Assembly: GCA_045595965.1 (NCBI GenBank)
Contig: JAZOBN010000032.1
Span: 1 to 64,000 of the forward strand
Length of the DNA: 64,000 bases
Source of the DNA: CAAGNP01 sp045595965
GTDB lineage: Bacteria > Bacteroidota > Bacteroidia > Bacteroidales > UBA932
Direction: 5' to 3'
Shown here: piece by piece, positions 42,225 to 51,257 of the stretch
Numbering within the stretch: position 1 is the first letter of the stretch
Layout: every line of letters begins with the position of its first letter
Notes under the pieces: generated by a model
What the model was told of the DNA's origin: nothing
Seen by the model: only the letters and a program-made list of their open reading frames with translations
Databases searched by the model: none
Position numbers and translations under genes: made by a program

Positions 42225-42794
42225 ATGAAACAAATTACATTGGTAGGCAAAAACAGAGTTCTTGGTAAGAAATCTGATGTTAAACACCTTCGCAAAGAGG
42301 GTAACGTTCCATGCGTATTGTATGGTGCAGGTGTTGAAAACGTTATCTTTTCAGTAACAGCTAAAGATCTTAAAAACATCACCCACACACCTAACAGCTA
42401 TATTATCAATCTTGATATCGAAGGCAAATCATATCTTGCAGTTTTCCACGATGTACAGTATCATCCAATTTCAGATGAGGCTCTTCACGTAGACTTCCTT
42501 GCAGTTTCAGAAGATAAACCTGTAACCATCGCAGTACCTGTAAAAGTTGAAGGTCACTCAGAAGGTGTAAAACAGGGTGGTAAATTGGTACCTGGCGCAC
42601 GTAAACTAAAAGTTTGTGGTCTTATCCAGAACCTTCCTGACGTTCTTAACGTAGATATCACTACTCTTGGTATTGGCAAACAGATCAACGCTGGCGATTT
42701 GAACTTCGAAAACATTCAGATCGTAAGCCCTAAAACCACTATGGTTTGTGCAGTTAAAGCTACCCGTGCTTCTGCAGCTGCTGCTAACGCTTAA
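42225..42794 (+). CDS. rplY: 50S ribosomal protein L25 (general stress protein Ctc form)
   Basis: A 189-aa L25 of the long CTC type, which binds 5S rRNA. The N-terminal L25 domain (about 1-90) shows KQITLVGKNRVLGKKSDV, HLRKEGNVPCVLYGAG, FHDVQYHPISDEALHVDF; the C-terminal beta domain has VKVEGHSEGVKQGGKL and VCGLIQNLPDVLNVDITTL. The tail is Ala-rich. It begins an operon-like pair with pth (21 nt). Confidence 0.96.
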   Translation: MKQITLVGKNRVLGKKSDVKHLRKEGNVPCVLYGAGVENVIFSVTAKDLKNITHTPNSYIINLDIEGKSYLAVFHDVQYHPISDEALHVDFLAVSEDKPVTIAVPVKVEGHSEGVKQGGKLVPGARKLKVCGLIQNLPDVLNVDITTLGIGKQINAGDLNFENIQIVSPKTTMVCAVKATRASAAAANA

Positions 42795-42815
42795 TTTTAA
42801 GAGTGCTTAGAGGGT

Positions 42816-43397
42816 ATGAACTATTTGGTAGTCGGTTTAGGTAATATCGGTTTCGAATATGTTGATACTCGACATAATATAGGATTTTCAGTATTGGATG
42901 CCTGGGCTAAGGCGTCCAATACTTTTTTTACAACCAAGCGTTATGGCGATGTGGCGGAGATCCGTTTCAAAGGTCACTCTTTCATTTTGCTAAAACCATC
43001 CACTTATATGAATCTGAGCGGAAAGGCTGTAAACTACTGGCTGCAGCAGAGTAAAATTCCAGTTGAAAGACTGCTTGTTGTGGTGGATGATATGGCTCTC
43101 CCTTTAGGACAGTTGAGACTCAGGAAGAAAGGGAGTGATGGTGGTCATAACGGACTTGCCAATATAGCTCAAATGATTGGGACTGAGAATTACAGCAGGT
43201 TGCGCATCGGAATCGGTTCCCATCTTGGATTCGGAAACCAGGTAGATTTTGTCCTTGGAAAATGGAGTGCTGAGGAGAAAGAGGTTCTCGCTCCGGCGAT
43301 TGAAAACGCAGTGGAGGTGATAAAGGCATTCGGGACAATAGGGGTTGATCGTGCAATGAATGTGCACAACACCAAGAAACAACCTACCAATCCATAA
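42816..43397 (+). CDS. pth: Peptidyl-tRNA hydrolase
   Basis: Releases tRNA from prematurely dropped peptidyl-tRNA. It is 193 aa. Conserved catalytic residues are visible: Asn in GLGNIG, His in DTRHNIGFSVLDAWA, Asp in VVVDDMALPLG, and the KGSDGGHNGLANI substrate segment. Co-directional with rplY, a common pairing. Its end overlaps the convergent S4-domain gene by 14 nt. Confidence 0.96.
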   Translation: MNYLVVGLGNIGFEYVDTRHNIGFSVLDAWAKASNTFFTTKRYGDVAEIRFKGHSFILLKPSTYMNLSGKAVNYWLQQSKIPVERLLVVVDDMALPLGQLRLRKKGSDGGHNGLANIAQMIGTENYSRLRIGIGSHLGFGNQVDFVLGKWSAEEKEVLAPAIENAVEVIKAFGTIGVDRAMNVHNTKKQPTNP

Positions 43398-43764
43398 ATT
43401 TTTCCAGATCTCTCCTCTCTTTTTTAGTGGGTCTTCCGGTCCCGCGATCCCTCTTTACAAATATTGTCTCAAATGGGGCGTTCAATTTGTCAAGTTCTTC
43501 TTGAGGGGTGATGTCCTCTGCAAACTGGGAAACAGCCTTGGCTCCTTGTCTGTTCCCTATGGGTATAATGACGCGATACTGGTAATGGACACTCCCTTTG
43601 CGGACAGTGATTATATCACTCTCCTTGATCTCTTTTGATGGTTTTGCCTCTGTTCCATTGACCTGAACTTTGCCACTTTTGCACGCCTCTGTAGCCTCAG
43701 AGCGCGTTTTGTAAACTCTGATGGCCCATAAGAATTTGTCAAGACGTTCTTCAATCCGTTCCAT
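43384..43764 (-). CDS. S4-domain RNA-binding protein (Hsp15/HslR type)
   Basis: About 126 aa from ATG 43764, chosen over the upstream ATG 43800, which lies inside manA. The S4 domain (about 1-60) reads ERLDKFLWAIRVYKTRSEAT, CKSGKVQVNGTEAKPSKEI and SDIITVRKG, then a basic C-terminal tail (KRDRGTGRPTKKERRDLEKF). Hsp15 binds 50S subunits with stalled nascent-chain-tRNA. It lies 8 nt downstream of manA and probably comes from the same transcript. Confidence 0.9.
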   Translation of the reverse strand: MERIEERLDKFLWAIRVYKTRSEATEACKSGKVQVNGTEAKPSKEIKESDIITVRKGSVHYQYRVIIPIGNRQGAKAVSQFAEDITPQEELDKLNAPFETIFVKRDRGTGRPTKKERRDLEKFMDW

Positions 43765-43772
43765 ATCGGAGA

Positions 43773-44804
43773 TTAGTTGTGGTGATGATGATGTCCGCAA
43801 CTACATTCGCCATCATCTAAATATGAATCGTGTTCTTCCTGTTTAGGGACAAATGCTTCAAGGAATTTGCTGTGTGGTGATGTGGGCTTTAGGATGAAAT
43901 CGCTGTATCCTGCGGGGATAAGAACCCATTCTCCTTGTTTGATGAAATCGCCCTTGTTGCCTATTTCTGCACCACCTTCAATACAGTAATAGAGGATGAA
44001 GCTTTCATATCTATCTGTGTATATATGCAAGGCATCAGTGGTTTCAAGATAGGAGAGCTTGAAGTGCCCGTTGTCGGTGAGGATGTGATGCCCATGTCTG
44101 TGCGATGCAGGGATATAAAATTTCTCCTCATCGTATTTGGTGTAGTTTATGCAATCAAATGCGTATTCATGGTGCATTTGGCGGGCAGTTGCAGGATTAT
44201 TTTCTCTTCCCCAGTCATATAGCCTGTAGGTAACATCGCATATTTGCGAGATTTCTGCAATAACCAGCCCGTTGCCTGCGGAGTGTATGGTGCCGGGTTC
44301 AATAAAGAAGAAATCCCCCTTTTGCGGGTGATAAACATTCATAACCTCTTCAATATTCCCCTCTTTGCACCTTCTGTAGAACTCATTGGGGTCAATGTCT
44401 CTGTTCAGCCCCATATAGACAACAGAATCTTCTGATGCGTCAAGAATATACCATGCTTCACATTTGCCGTAGGAGTTGTGCCTGTCATAAGCGGTCTCAT
44501 CATCGGGATGTACCTGGACAGAGAGCTTGTCCTTGATATCAAGTGTCTTTACCAACAAAGGAAACTCATTACCATAGTATTTATAAACATCATCTCCGAC
44601 AATATCACCCATATATGTCTCGATGATATCATAGAGTGCGTTGCCATTCAGGTACCCGCCTTGAATTCCGGAACTTTCATCTTCAAATCCCGATACCTCC
44701 CAACTCTCTCCGATAGAGTCTCCAAATAGCTCGCCGCCCCAAATCCTCGATTTGAGTATCTGTTGAAGTTTAAGCGGATACAATTGTTTCTTCGTGGTTG
44801 TCAT
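43773..44804 (-). CDS. manA: Class I mannose-6-phosphate isomerase with a Cys/His C-terminal tail
   Basis: Interconverts mannose-6-P and fructose-6-P, feeding GDP-mannose synthesis. It is 343 aa. Cupin and zinc motifs: LSVQVHPDDETAYDRH, GKCEAWYILDASEDSVVYMG, FFIEPGTIHSAGNGLVIAEI. The last residues are GECSCGHHHHHN, a natural CxC plus five-His tail not needed for the fold, which may bind metal. The start lies 35 nt inside the CPBP gene, giving tight coupling. Confidence 0.93.
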   Translation of the reverse strand: MTTTKKQLYPLKLQQILKSRIWGGELFGDSIGESWEVSGFEDESSGIQGGYLNGNALYDIIETYMGDIVGDDVYKYYGNEFPLLVKTLDIKDKLSVQVHPDDETAYDRHNSYGKCEAWYILDASEDSVVYMGLNRDIDPNEFYRRCKEGNIEEVMNVYHPQKGDFFFIEPGTIHSAGNGLVIAEISQICDVTYRLYDWGRENNPATARQMHHEYAFDCINYTKYDEEKFYIPASHRHGHHILTDNGHFKLSYLETTDALHIYTDRYESFILYYCIEGGAEIGNKGDFIKQGEWVLIPAGYSDFILKPTSPHSKFLEAFVPKQEEHDSYLDDGECSCGHHHHHN

Positions 44805-45627
44805 GTTTCGTTATAACGTATTTGTTTATAATGAAGTATGATAATGCAAGTATACCTGTAGCGATGGCAAATACCATCAGGTACAGCTGGTTGTCTGCCA
44901 GAATATCTTTAAGTGTAGCGTTGGCTGGAATATCCGGTAAAAATGTAAACAGCAATGTAGAGGTGGTATTATTCAGGGCGTGGAGCCAGATAGTGGCCCA
45001 TAAAGATCCTGTAATATAATATACCCACCCGAAAAGTACTCCCAGTATGAACGCCGGGATTGCTTGCCATGGGTTGAGGTGGAGTATCCCAAAAAAGAAT
45101 GCTGACCATAAAATGGCAACAGTCGGAGAGGTGCCACGGGCGAGCAAACCTCTGGTCATCATTCCCCTGCATATAAATTCCTCACATAGGGGGGCAAAAA
45201 TACATACGGTCAATGCCGAAACGTATGGGTTGCCGCCGGTAGCCGCCTCTTCCATAAGGTTTGCAAACCATTCAGGGGTGGGGAACAATACCGCTATCGG
45301 ATCAATTACTACTGTTGTGGCAAATAACATGCAGGAAATCACCACAAAGAAGAGAACCGGGTTCATTCTTCCGAAGTGCGGTCTGTTTATCTTGACACCA
45401 TCTCTCTCCATCCCCTTTTTCCCTTTGAAATAGCAATACAGGATTGGGGGGACAAACATCAGAAGGTAACTCAATGCTTTTGATACCAATGGTATGTCGT
45501 GGAAAAATACCGTAGGAGTTGCCAGAATCTGACCGACCACGACGGTATAGAAAAAAATCCACCAACACTCTTTGATGTTGGGGGTAAAATGGCTGAATGT
45601 TCCAGTTATGCTACACCCTTTATTCAT
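44770..45627 (-). CDS. CPBP family intramembrane metalloprotease (CAAX-protease-like)
   Basis: A 285-aa protein with about eight membrane helices. The glutamic-type active-site motif is APLCEEFICRGMMTRG (EExxxR), with the second motif FGILHLNPWQAIPAF (FxxxH) and the third LHALNNTTSTLL. All three are intact. Bacterial members process or bind membrane proteins or peptides; the target here is unknown. It overlaps ftsB/divIC by 4 nt (ATGA-type) and manA by 35 nt. Confidence 0.9.
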   Translation of the reverse strand: MNKGCSITGTFSHFTPNIKECWWIFFYTVVVGQILATPTVFFHDIPLVSKALSYLLMFVPPILYCYFKGKKGMERDGVKINRPHFGRMNPVLFFVVISCMLFATTVVIDPIAVLFPTPEWFANLMEEAATGGNPYVSALTVCIFAPLCEEFICRGMMTRGLLARGTSPTVAILWSAFFFGILHLNPWQAIPAFILGVLFGWVYYITGSLWATIWLHALNNTTSTLLFTFLPDIPANATLKDILADNQLYLMVFAIATGILALSYFIINKYVITKHDNHEETIVSA

Positions 45628-45950
45628 CGTACAGTCTCCATGATATAAACCTCCTCCCCATTTTTCTGGAAGAAGTATCTCTCCCGTGCAAATTTTTCAA
45701 GAGAGTCCTTGTTGGAGGTGAGTTCTTTCAGTTGTTCGTCAGCTTTGAGAATGTTGCTGCGGTATTGACGTATAAGCTTCTCCTGTTGATGTACATGATA
45801 TTCATTCTGTATCCATTTGATCGCATTGTTCTTGTCTATAAAGAGGACAATCAGCAGAAAAAGTGAGGTCGCAATAAAATATTTATTAAAGAGGACCCGT
45901 GCAATACGGGACCTCTCTTTCATATCAGATATTTTTTCTCGCAGTCTCAT
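45624..45950 (-). CDS. Septum formation initiator FtsB/DivIC-like protein
   Basis: About 108 aa from ATG 45950 (a TTG at 45977 would add nine residues). The layout is cytoplasmic N-terminus, one membrane helix (YFIATSLFLLIVLFIDKNNA), then a coiled coil (QQEKLIRQYRSNILKADEQL) and a C-terminal FARERYFFQKNGEEVYI motif. This is the FtsB/DivIC family of the divisome subcomplex with FtsL and FtsQ. It is a common neighbour of purine and lipocalin genes in no fixed order, so context adds little. First cistron ahead of CPBP. Confidence 0.85.
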   Translation of the reverse strand: MRLREKISDMKERSRIARVLFNKYFIATSLFLLIVLFIDKNNAIKWIQNEYHVHQQEKLIRQYRSNILKADEQLKELTSNKDSLEKFARERYFFQKNGEEVYIMETVR

Positions 45951-45977
45951 TACTGCAAAAATACTCTTTTTTTTCAA

Positions 45978-46514
45978 CTAATACTCTGGTTGTTCTACAA
46001 AAATGAGATTTTCTATATCATAACCCCTCGCCTTGGCTTCATCAAGGAGCATTTGTAGAATATCTTCAGGCAATTGTGGTGTTCTGCTCAATATCCAAAG
46101 GTATTTTGGTGAATTGCTCCCGATAAGTGCGTATTTGTAGTTTTCATCAAGATGGAGAATCTTGTAAGGAGAATAGAAATTCCAGAAAAATGAGACCTCC
46201 AGTTCGCCTGGTTTCTCCTTGTCTGGCATTCTTGCCTTGCCGATACTCCTCTGGTATTTGCCATCAAGAGTCTCTTGATATCCGGCATTGAACACTTTTA
46301 TTGTTCCGTCATCTTCAAGCATATAGAGAGCTGTATTCCCGACCAGACCCCTCTCGAATTTGTGGTCAAAGCGGGCAATCTCATACCATGTTCCCATGTA
46401 TCTCTCCACATTGAGTTCACTGATTGTACTTGTGTCTATATTTTTGTTTTCAGCATTACAGCCGAAGGTCAAAAGGAGCGCAACGAGCGATCCGAGTAAA
46501 TTTATCTTTTTCAT
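45978..46514 (-). CDS. Lipocalin (Blc-like) lipoprotein
   Basis: A 178-aa outer-membrane lipocalin with lipobox LLLTFGC. The lipocalin motif GTWYEIARFDHKFERGL is present, along with YKILHLDENYKYALIGSNSP and YLWILSRTPQLPED, the Blc signature. It probably carries or repairs lipids at the outer membrane. The ftsB/divIC gene starts 27 nt later. A short palindrome GTGTAAACAC lies upstream of its start. Confidence 0.93.
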   Translation of the reverse strand: MKKINLLGSLVALLLTFGCNAENKNIDTSTISELNVERYMGTWYEIARFDHKFERGLVGNTALYMLEDDGTIKVFNAGYQETLDGKYQRSIGKARMPDKEKPGELEVSFFWNFYSPYKILHLDENYKYALIGSNSPKYLWILSRTPQLPEDILQMLLDEAKARGYDIENLIFVEQPEY

Positions 46515-46606
46515 AATAATTCAATTTTATAAGTGTTTACACACATTCTTTGTTATAAATATTGTGCCTGAAGTCTCTTTATGATGAAATTTTTTAAGAA
46601 TTTGTT

Positions 46607-46614
46607 TACTTTTG
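46607..46614 (+). promoter_or_regulatory. Candidate -7 element with a long leader to the GH18 gene
   Basis: TACTTTTG, exact TAnnTTTG, but 170 nt ahead of the GH18 ATG at 46785. The leader holds a hairpin (AAGAGA near 46710, TCTCTT near 46730). The intergenic gap 46515-46784 has no gene I can support. Confidence 0.4.
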
Positions 46615-46784
46615 TGTGCATATAGAGGGTCCGTGCCGTTTTTTTAGTCAATTCAGATTAAAATTGTCATACGCACAAACAGATATGGCTATAGTCCGGA
46701 ATTATATAAAAGAGAGATCTCATATCTCTTCTGGCGGCTCAGATATGCACATATTATAGATAAATAGAGATTAATCCCACCATT

Positions 46785-47819
46785 ATGAAAAAGTTTTTAT
46801 CACTATCAATTCTTCTCCTTTGTGTTTGTTCGTGCAAGGAGACAGTCTGGAAGTCTATCCATCCGGCAGATAAAGTAATGATCGCTTATGTTACATCGTG
46901 GTCTGACAAAGATGTGGATCCTTTGTATCTGACCCATATAAATTATGCTTTCGGTCATGTGGACAGCACCTTTGACCGGGTCAGAATTGACAATGTGGAG
47001 CGATTGAAGAAAATTGTAAAACTCAAGAAGGAGTATCCCTATCTGAAAGTTCTCCTCTCAATTGGTGGCTGGGGAAGTGGAAATTTCAGTGAAATGGCAG
47101 CAGATTCACTGTTGCGATGGAGTTTTGCGCAAGATTGTGCAAGATGTGTCCGCGAGTATTCTCTCGATGGAATTGATATCGATTGGGAGTACCCTACAAC
47201 AGGTATTGCAAATATCTCATTCTCGGAAAATGATACCGAGAACTATACCAAGATGATGAGAGATATAAGAAAGGCTATCGGGAGCGGGAAACTTCTGACC
47301 CATGCGACATCGGCAACAGGAAAGTATATCGATTTCAGAGCAATAGATCAATATGTTGACTACACTAATGTGATGGCATACGATCTTGGATGGGCCCCAT
47401 ATCACAATTCTCCGCTATATCCCTCAAAGAATATGGAGAGTATATCGGCACATGATGCGGTGAATAACCATATTGCAGCGGGTGTACCCCCTGAGAAACT
47501 TGTCCTCGGCCTTGCATTTTACGGAAGAGGGGTAAAAGGATTCCCACGTCAGCGTGATCTTACCAGAGGACATCTTGTAGAGGGGGAATATACATTCTGC
47601 TGGGACTCTGATGCCCAGGTCCCCTATATTGCAGATAAAGAGGGAAACCTTGTTTTTGGATACGAAAATGAGACTTCACTTGCATTGAAAGGGGAATATA
47701 TCCTCAGTAGAGGTCTTAAAGGGGCAATGTACTGGTCATATGACGGAGATAACGCAGATGGAGATTTGCGTGAGTGTGTTTTCAAGGTTCTTAACAGACC
47801 GTCAAAAAGGGAGAACTAA
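46785..47819 (+). CDS. Glycoside hydrolase family 18 lipoprotein (chitinase-like)
   Basis: A 344-aa GH18 lipoprotein (lipobox LLCVCSC). The catalytic DxxDxDxE motif is LDGIDIDWEYP, with the usual LKVLLSIGGWGSGNFSEMA upstream, YVDYTNVMAYDLGWAP and the terminal KGAMYWSYDGDNADGDL. It retains the acid/base Glu, so an active hydrolase is expected: chitin, chito-oligosaccharides or the GlcNAc core of glycoproteins. No SusC/SusD pair is adjacent. Its 3' end overlaps the convergent phosphatase gene by 18 nt. Confidence 0.92.
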   Translation: MKKFLSLSILLLCVCSCKETVWKSIHPADKVMIAYVTSWSDKDVDPLYLTHINYAFGHVDSTFDRVRIDNVERLKKIVKLKKEYPYLKVLLSIGGWGSGNFSEMAADSLLRWSFAQDCARCVREYSLDGIDIDWEYPTTGIANISFSENDTENYTKMMRDIRKAIGSGKLLTHATSATGKYIDFRAIDQYVDYTNVMAYDLGWAPYHNSPLYPSKNMESISAHDAVNNHIAAGVPPEKLVLGLAFYGRGVKGFPRQRDLTRGHLVEGEYTFCWDSDAQVPYIADKEGNLVFGYENETSLALKGEYILSRGLKGAMYWSYDGDNADGDLRECVFKVLNRPSKREN

Positions 47820-48548
47820 CTCTTTGGATTCGTAAGTGGCTCCAGGGGAGAATTTATTGTTGGGGTTGAAGTAAAATTGGTCGATGCCAAAAGACTTCGC
47901 CCCTTCAATGTCATTTGCAGGGTCATCTCCGATCATCAGAGTGAGGGATTTAGCCTCTTCCCACCCTTGAGGATTTTGATCCACGGTAAATCCGCACAAT
48001 CTTTCCAGGGCTATTCTGAAAATGTTAGGATCCGGTTTCTGATAACCGACCTCTTCAGATATCACTATGTCGGAAAAATATCCTCTGATTCCACTCCTCT
48101 CGAGCTTGTGGTATTGTACCTCTTTGAAGCCGTTGCTCAAAACGGCCATTTTCCCACCGAGCGACTCAATCCTTGCGAGCATCTCTTTTGCCCCGGGAAT
48201 CAACTCTTTTTCGCAAATCATCTGCTGAAGATACTCCTCTCCAAATTGTTTTGCAAAATTTTCATCCTCTATTCCATAGAGTTTGAATGCGACATGAAAC
48301 CTCAACCATCGTAGAGTATCTTTGGTGATCTCCCCATTCTCGTATTGGGCCCACAGTTTGTGGTTGAGGATGTCATATTTTTCGAAAAATGTGTGTTTGT
48401 AGCCGCTCTCTTCCCCCTCGATATCCCTGATTGCGCTATCCAGATGGGGGTGCCTGTCAATCAAATGCCAGATGGCATGCTCCGAATTGGTGTCGAAGTC
48501 CCAGAGGGTGCGGTCAATATCTATGAGGAAATAGCGGTACTGTCTCAT
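47802..48548 (-). CDS. YjjG-family HAD nucleotidase
   Basis: A 248-aa HAD phosphatase. Motif I is DIDRTLWDF (D-x-D-x-T), motif II is VLSNGFKEVQYHKLERSGI, motif III is GYQKPDPNIF and motif IV is MIGDDPANDIEGA. The N-terminal RTLWDFDTNSEHAI and the VLSNG region match the YjjG (noncanonical pyrimidine nucleotidase) subfamily that removes modified dUMP and dTMP analogues. Specificity is inferred from subfamily resemblance only. It is 3 nt from purB on the same strand. Confidence 0.88.
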   Translation of the reverse strand: MRQYRYFLIDIDRTLWDFDTNSEHAIWHLIDRHPHLDSAIRDIEGEESGYKHTFFEKYDILNHKLWAQYENGEITKDTLRWLRFHVAFKLYGIEDENFAKQFGEEYLQQMICEKELIPGAKEMLARIESLGGKMAVLSNGFKEVQYHKLERSGIRGYFSDIVISEEVGYQKPDPNIFRIALERLCGFTVDQNPQGWEEAKSLTLMIGDDPANDIEGAKSFGIDQFYFNPNNKFSPGATYESKELVLPF

Positions 48549-48551
48549 ATT

Positions 48552-49883
48552 CTACCTGCCTGTGTAGTTATGAGGTGTGATTCTTCTCATCTCATCTTTT
48601 ACCTCTTCAGATACATTCAGAGTCTCAATGAAGTCGGCGATTGTCTCCATAGAGATGGCAGATCCTGTACGTGTAAGCTGCTTGAGTGTCTCGTAAGGGT
48701 TAGGATAACTCTCTCTTCTCAAAATGGTCTGCAGAGCCTCTGCCACAACTGCCCAATTGGCCTCGAGATCCTCTTCCAGCTTACTCTCATTGAGAATCAG
48801 TTTGCCAAGCCCTTTGAGAATTGATTTGAAGCCGATAATCGAGTGGGCAATAGGCATACCGACATTGCGCAATACGGTGGAGTCTGTGAGATCTCTTTGA
48901 AGACGTGAAACAGGGAGTTTGGAGGCAAGGAATTCACAAATTGCATTCGCATAACCGAAGTTGCCCTCAGCGTTTTCAAAATCGATAGGGTTGACTTTAT
49001 GTGGCATAGCAGATGAACCTACCTCCCCGGCTTTAATCTTCTGCTTGAAATACTCCATTGAGATGTACATCCAGATATCCCTTGCAAGGTCAATAAGGAT
49101 GTTGTTTATCCTCTTCATTGCATCGAATAGTGCAGCAATGTGGTCGTAGTGTTCAATCTGGGTTGTAGGGTATGAACGTTTGAGCCCGAGTGTCTCTTCT
49201 ACGAAGTTTACTGCAAATTCATTCCAGTCAAATTCGGGATATGCCACATTGTGGGCATTCATATTTCCTGTCGCCCCTCCGAATTTTGCTGCGTAGGGGA
49301 TTGCAGAGAGGGATTTGATCTGCTCTTGAAGTCTTACGATATACACCTCAATCTCTTTTCCCAAACGGGTAGGGGATGCAGGCTGTCCGTGTGTCCGTGC
49401 AAGCATAGGGATCTCTCTCCACTCCTGAGCCATATCGGAAAGTGTATTTACGATTTCATAAAGATTTGGGAGATATACGTCCTGAATACCCTCCATCAGA
49501 CTCAATGGGACAGAGGTGTTGTTGATGTCCTGGGATGTGAGACCAAAATGGACAAACTCTTTATATTTCGGGTCAATCCCTAATTCATCAAATTTCTCCT
49601 TGATGAAATATTCAACAGCTTTAACATCGTGGTTGGTCACCTTTTCAATGGATTTGACACGTGCAGCATCATCTTCGGTCATATTGCGGTAGATATCTCT
49701 CATCGCATCAAATGAGTATTTGAAATCTGCAAGCTGGGGCAGGGGAAGTTCACAAAGTGCGATGAAATACTCGATTTCAACTCTGGTTCTGTATCTGATC
49801 AAAGCAAATTCCGAGTAGTATGATGAGAGGTCGCTGACTTGTCTGTAGTATCTTCCGTCAACAGGTGATATAGATGTTAGCAT
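48552..49883 (-). CDS. purB: Adenylosuccinate lyase
   Basis: Catalyses two steps of purine synthesis (SAICAR to AICAR; adenylosuccinate to AMP). It is 443 aa. The family signature SSAMPHKVNPIDFENAEGN is intact, and other segments fit: TSQDINNTSVPLSLMEGIQD, ARTHGQPASPTRLGKEIEVY, KFGGATGNMNAHN. YjjG-like follows by 3 nt. The promoter is probably the element at 49918. Confidence 0.97.
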   Translation of the reverse strand: MLTSISPVDGRYYRQVSDLSSYYSEFALIRYRTRVEIEYFIALCELPLPQLADFKYSFDAMRDIYRNMTEDDAARVKSIEKVTNHDVKAVEYFIKEKFDELGIDPKYKEFVHFGLTSQDINNTSVPLSLMEGIQDVYLPNLYEIVNTLSDMAQEWREIPMLARTHGQPASPTRLGKEIEVYIVRLQEQIKSLSAIPYAAKFGGATGNMNAHNVAYPEFDWNEFAVNFVEETLGLKRSYPTTQIEHYDHIAALFDAMKRINNILIDLARDIWMYISMEYFKQKIKAGEVGSSAMPHKVNPIDFENAEGNFGYANAICEFLASKLPVSRLQRDLTDSTVLRNVGMPIAHSIIGFKSILKGLGKLILNESKLEEDLEANWAVVAEALQTILRRESYPNPYETLKQLTRTGSAISMETIADFIETLNVSEEVKDEMRRITPHNYTGR

Positions 49884-49917
49884 AGTTGTGTATCTTTTTT
49901 TAGATTACTATAATATG

Positions 49918-49956
49918 CAAAGATAGACCATTCTTTGCAATATTGGATTATCTTTG
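49918..49956. promoter_or_regulatory. Divergent -7 elements between purB and the C_GCAxxG gene
   Basis: Minus strand TATCTTTG at 49918-49925 (for purB) and plus strand TATCTTTG at 49949-49956 (for the C_GCAxxG gene) face away from each other in a 91-nt gap. Neither has a clear TTG at the usual distance. Confidence 0.55.
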
Positions 49957-49974
49957 TGAAAAGATGTCGAAAAT

Positions 49975-50454
49975 ATGGAGTTGAAAAAGGAATTTTCTAC
50001 AGAGGATAGGATACAGAAGGCTATTGATCTTTTTGAAGGGGGATACAATTGCTCTCAGGCTGTAATCCTTGCCTATTGTGATATGTTTGATCTCGATTTT
50101 GAAACAGCTGCAAAGCTCTCATCCTCTTTTGGTGGCGGAATGGGACGGTTGAGGGAGGTTTGTGGGGCGGTCACCGGAATGTTTGCCCTTATAGGTATGA
50201 AATATCCTGCAGCAGACCCCTCTGACAAAGTGGCCAGAAGTACAAATTACGAAGTGGTCCAGAGGGTAGCGGGGAGATTCAAGGAGGAGATGGGGTCGTA
50301 TATATGTGCCGATCTTCTTAAGATAAGGCGTGAACCGCAGGAGCCCCAACCATCGGAGAGGACAAAAATGTATTATAATCTCCGTCCATGCACCCGTTGC
50401 GTGGCTACTGCAGCAAAAATTTTCTCAGAGGAACTGGAGAAATCGGATTTATAG
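49975..50454 (+). CDS. C_GCAxxG_C_C family protein (putative redox/metal protein)
   Basis: A 159-aa protein of the C_GCAxxG_C_C family (TIGR01909-type): NCSQAVILAYCDMFDLDF, FGGGMGRLREVCGAVTGM and the C-terminal Cys pair PCTRCVATAAKIF. The spaced cysteines suggest a metal or Fe-S site, but no activity is known. Its 3' end overlaps the convergent folP by 6 nt. Confidence 0.88.
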   Translation: MELKKEFSTEDRIQKAIDLFEGGYNCSQAVILAYCDMFDLDFETAAKLSSSFGGGMGRLREVCGAVTGMFALIGMKYPAADPSDKVARSTNYEVVQRVAGRFKEEMGSYICADLLKIRREPQEPQPSERTKMYYNLRPCTRCVATAAKIFSEELEKSDL

Positions 50455-51240
50455 CAATAATGATTTGGCAGGTGCCACGTCGTGAACTCTCAATATATCG
50501 GCACCTCGCTCGATTGCAATGCGGTGCAGTCTTGATGTGGCAGGGAGCGCCTCCTCCGGGGTGATGCCGAGTGGCTTGTAGATAAAACTCTTTCGCGATA
50601 TCCCCACAAGGATCTCTTTCCCAAGGATTTTGAACTTGTCAAGCTCTTCGAGCAGTTTGTAGTTCTGCTCTGTGCTCTTTGAAAAACCGAATCCCGGATC
50701 GAGTATCCAATGTTTGATCCCAGCCTGAGATGCCCTGATCTCAAATTTCCTGAAATAGTTGATTATATCCCCAATAAGGTCATCATAGTCGCAGTGTTGT
50801 TGCATGGTCTCAGGTGTCCCCCGTTTGTGCATGGCGATATAGTCCAGACCGAGTGATCCGACAGTGGAGAGCATTTTGGTGTCATCCTCTCCGGCAGATA
50901 TGTCATTGACAATAAAATCACCTATCTTGTCGTAGGCTTTACGTACAATTTCACTTCTGAAAGTATCAATGGAGATTCTTGGTTTCATGCCACTTTTCTG
51001 CTGGAACTGTTTCACTCCATCAAGTGCAATAGATATCCCCATCCATTCATCTTCAGGGGAGATGGGTTGCGAGCCGGGACGTGTCGAGCAGGCACCGAAG
51101 TCGATGATGTCTGCCCCCTCTGATACCATGGTCGCGATTCGGTTTTCAATACCGTCAGGATCCATAACACGAGAGCCGCTGAAGAATGAGTCTCGGGTGA
51201 TGTTGATGATCCCCATAATTTTTACCTGGCGCTGTTCCAT
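50449..51240 (-). CDS. folP: Dihydropteroate synthase
   Basis: Condenses p-aminobenzoate with the dihydropterin diphosphate in folate synthesis; it is the sulfonamide target. It is 263 aa from ATG 51240 (an upstream ATG at 51282 adds residues unlike the family start). Pterin-binding motifs: MGIINITRDSFFSGSR, IDFGACSTRPGSQPI, VNDISAGEDD, MHKRG, and WILDPGFGFSKSTEQNYKLL. No resistance mutation can be read by eye. Confidence 0.94.
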   Translation of the reverse strand: MEQRQVKIMGIINITRDSFFSGSRVMDPDGIENRIATMVSEGADIIDFGACSTRPGSQPISPEDEWMGISIALDGVKQFQQKSGMKPRISIDTFRSEIVRKAYDKIGDFIVNDISAGEDDTKMLSTVGSLGLDYIAMHKRGTPETMQQHCDYDDLIGDIINYFRKFEIRASQAGIKHWILDPGFGFSKSTEQNYKLLEELDKFKILGKEILVGISRKSFIYKPLGITPEEALPATSRLHRIAIERGADILRVHDVAPAKSLLL

Positions 51241-51257
51241 TTTACCTATAAAAATCT

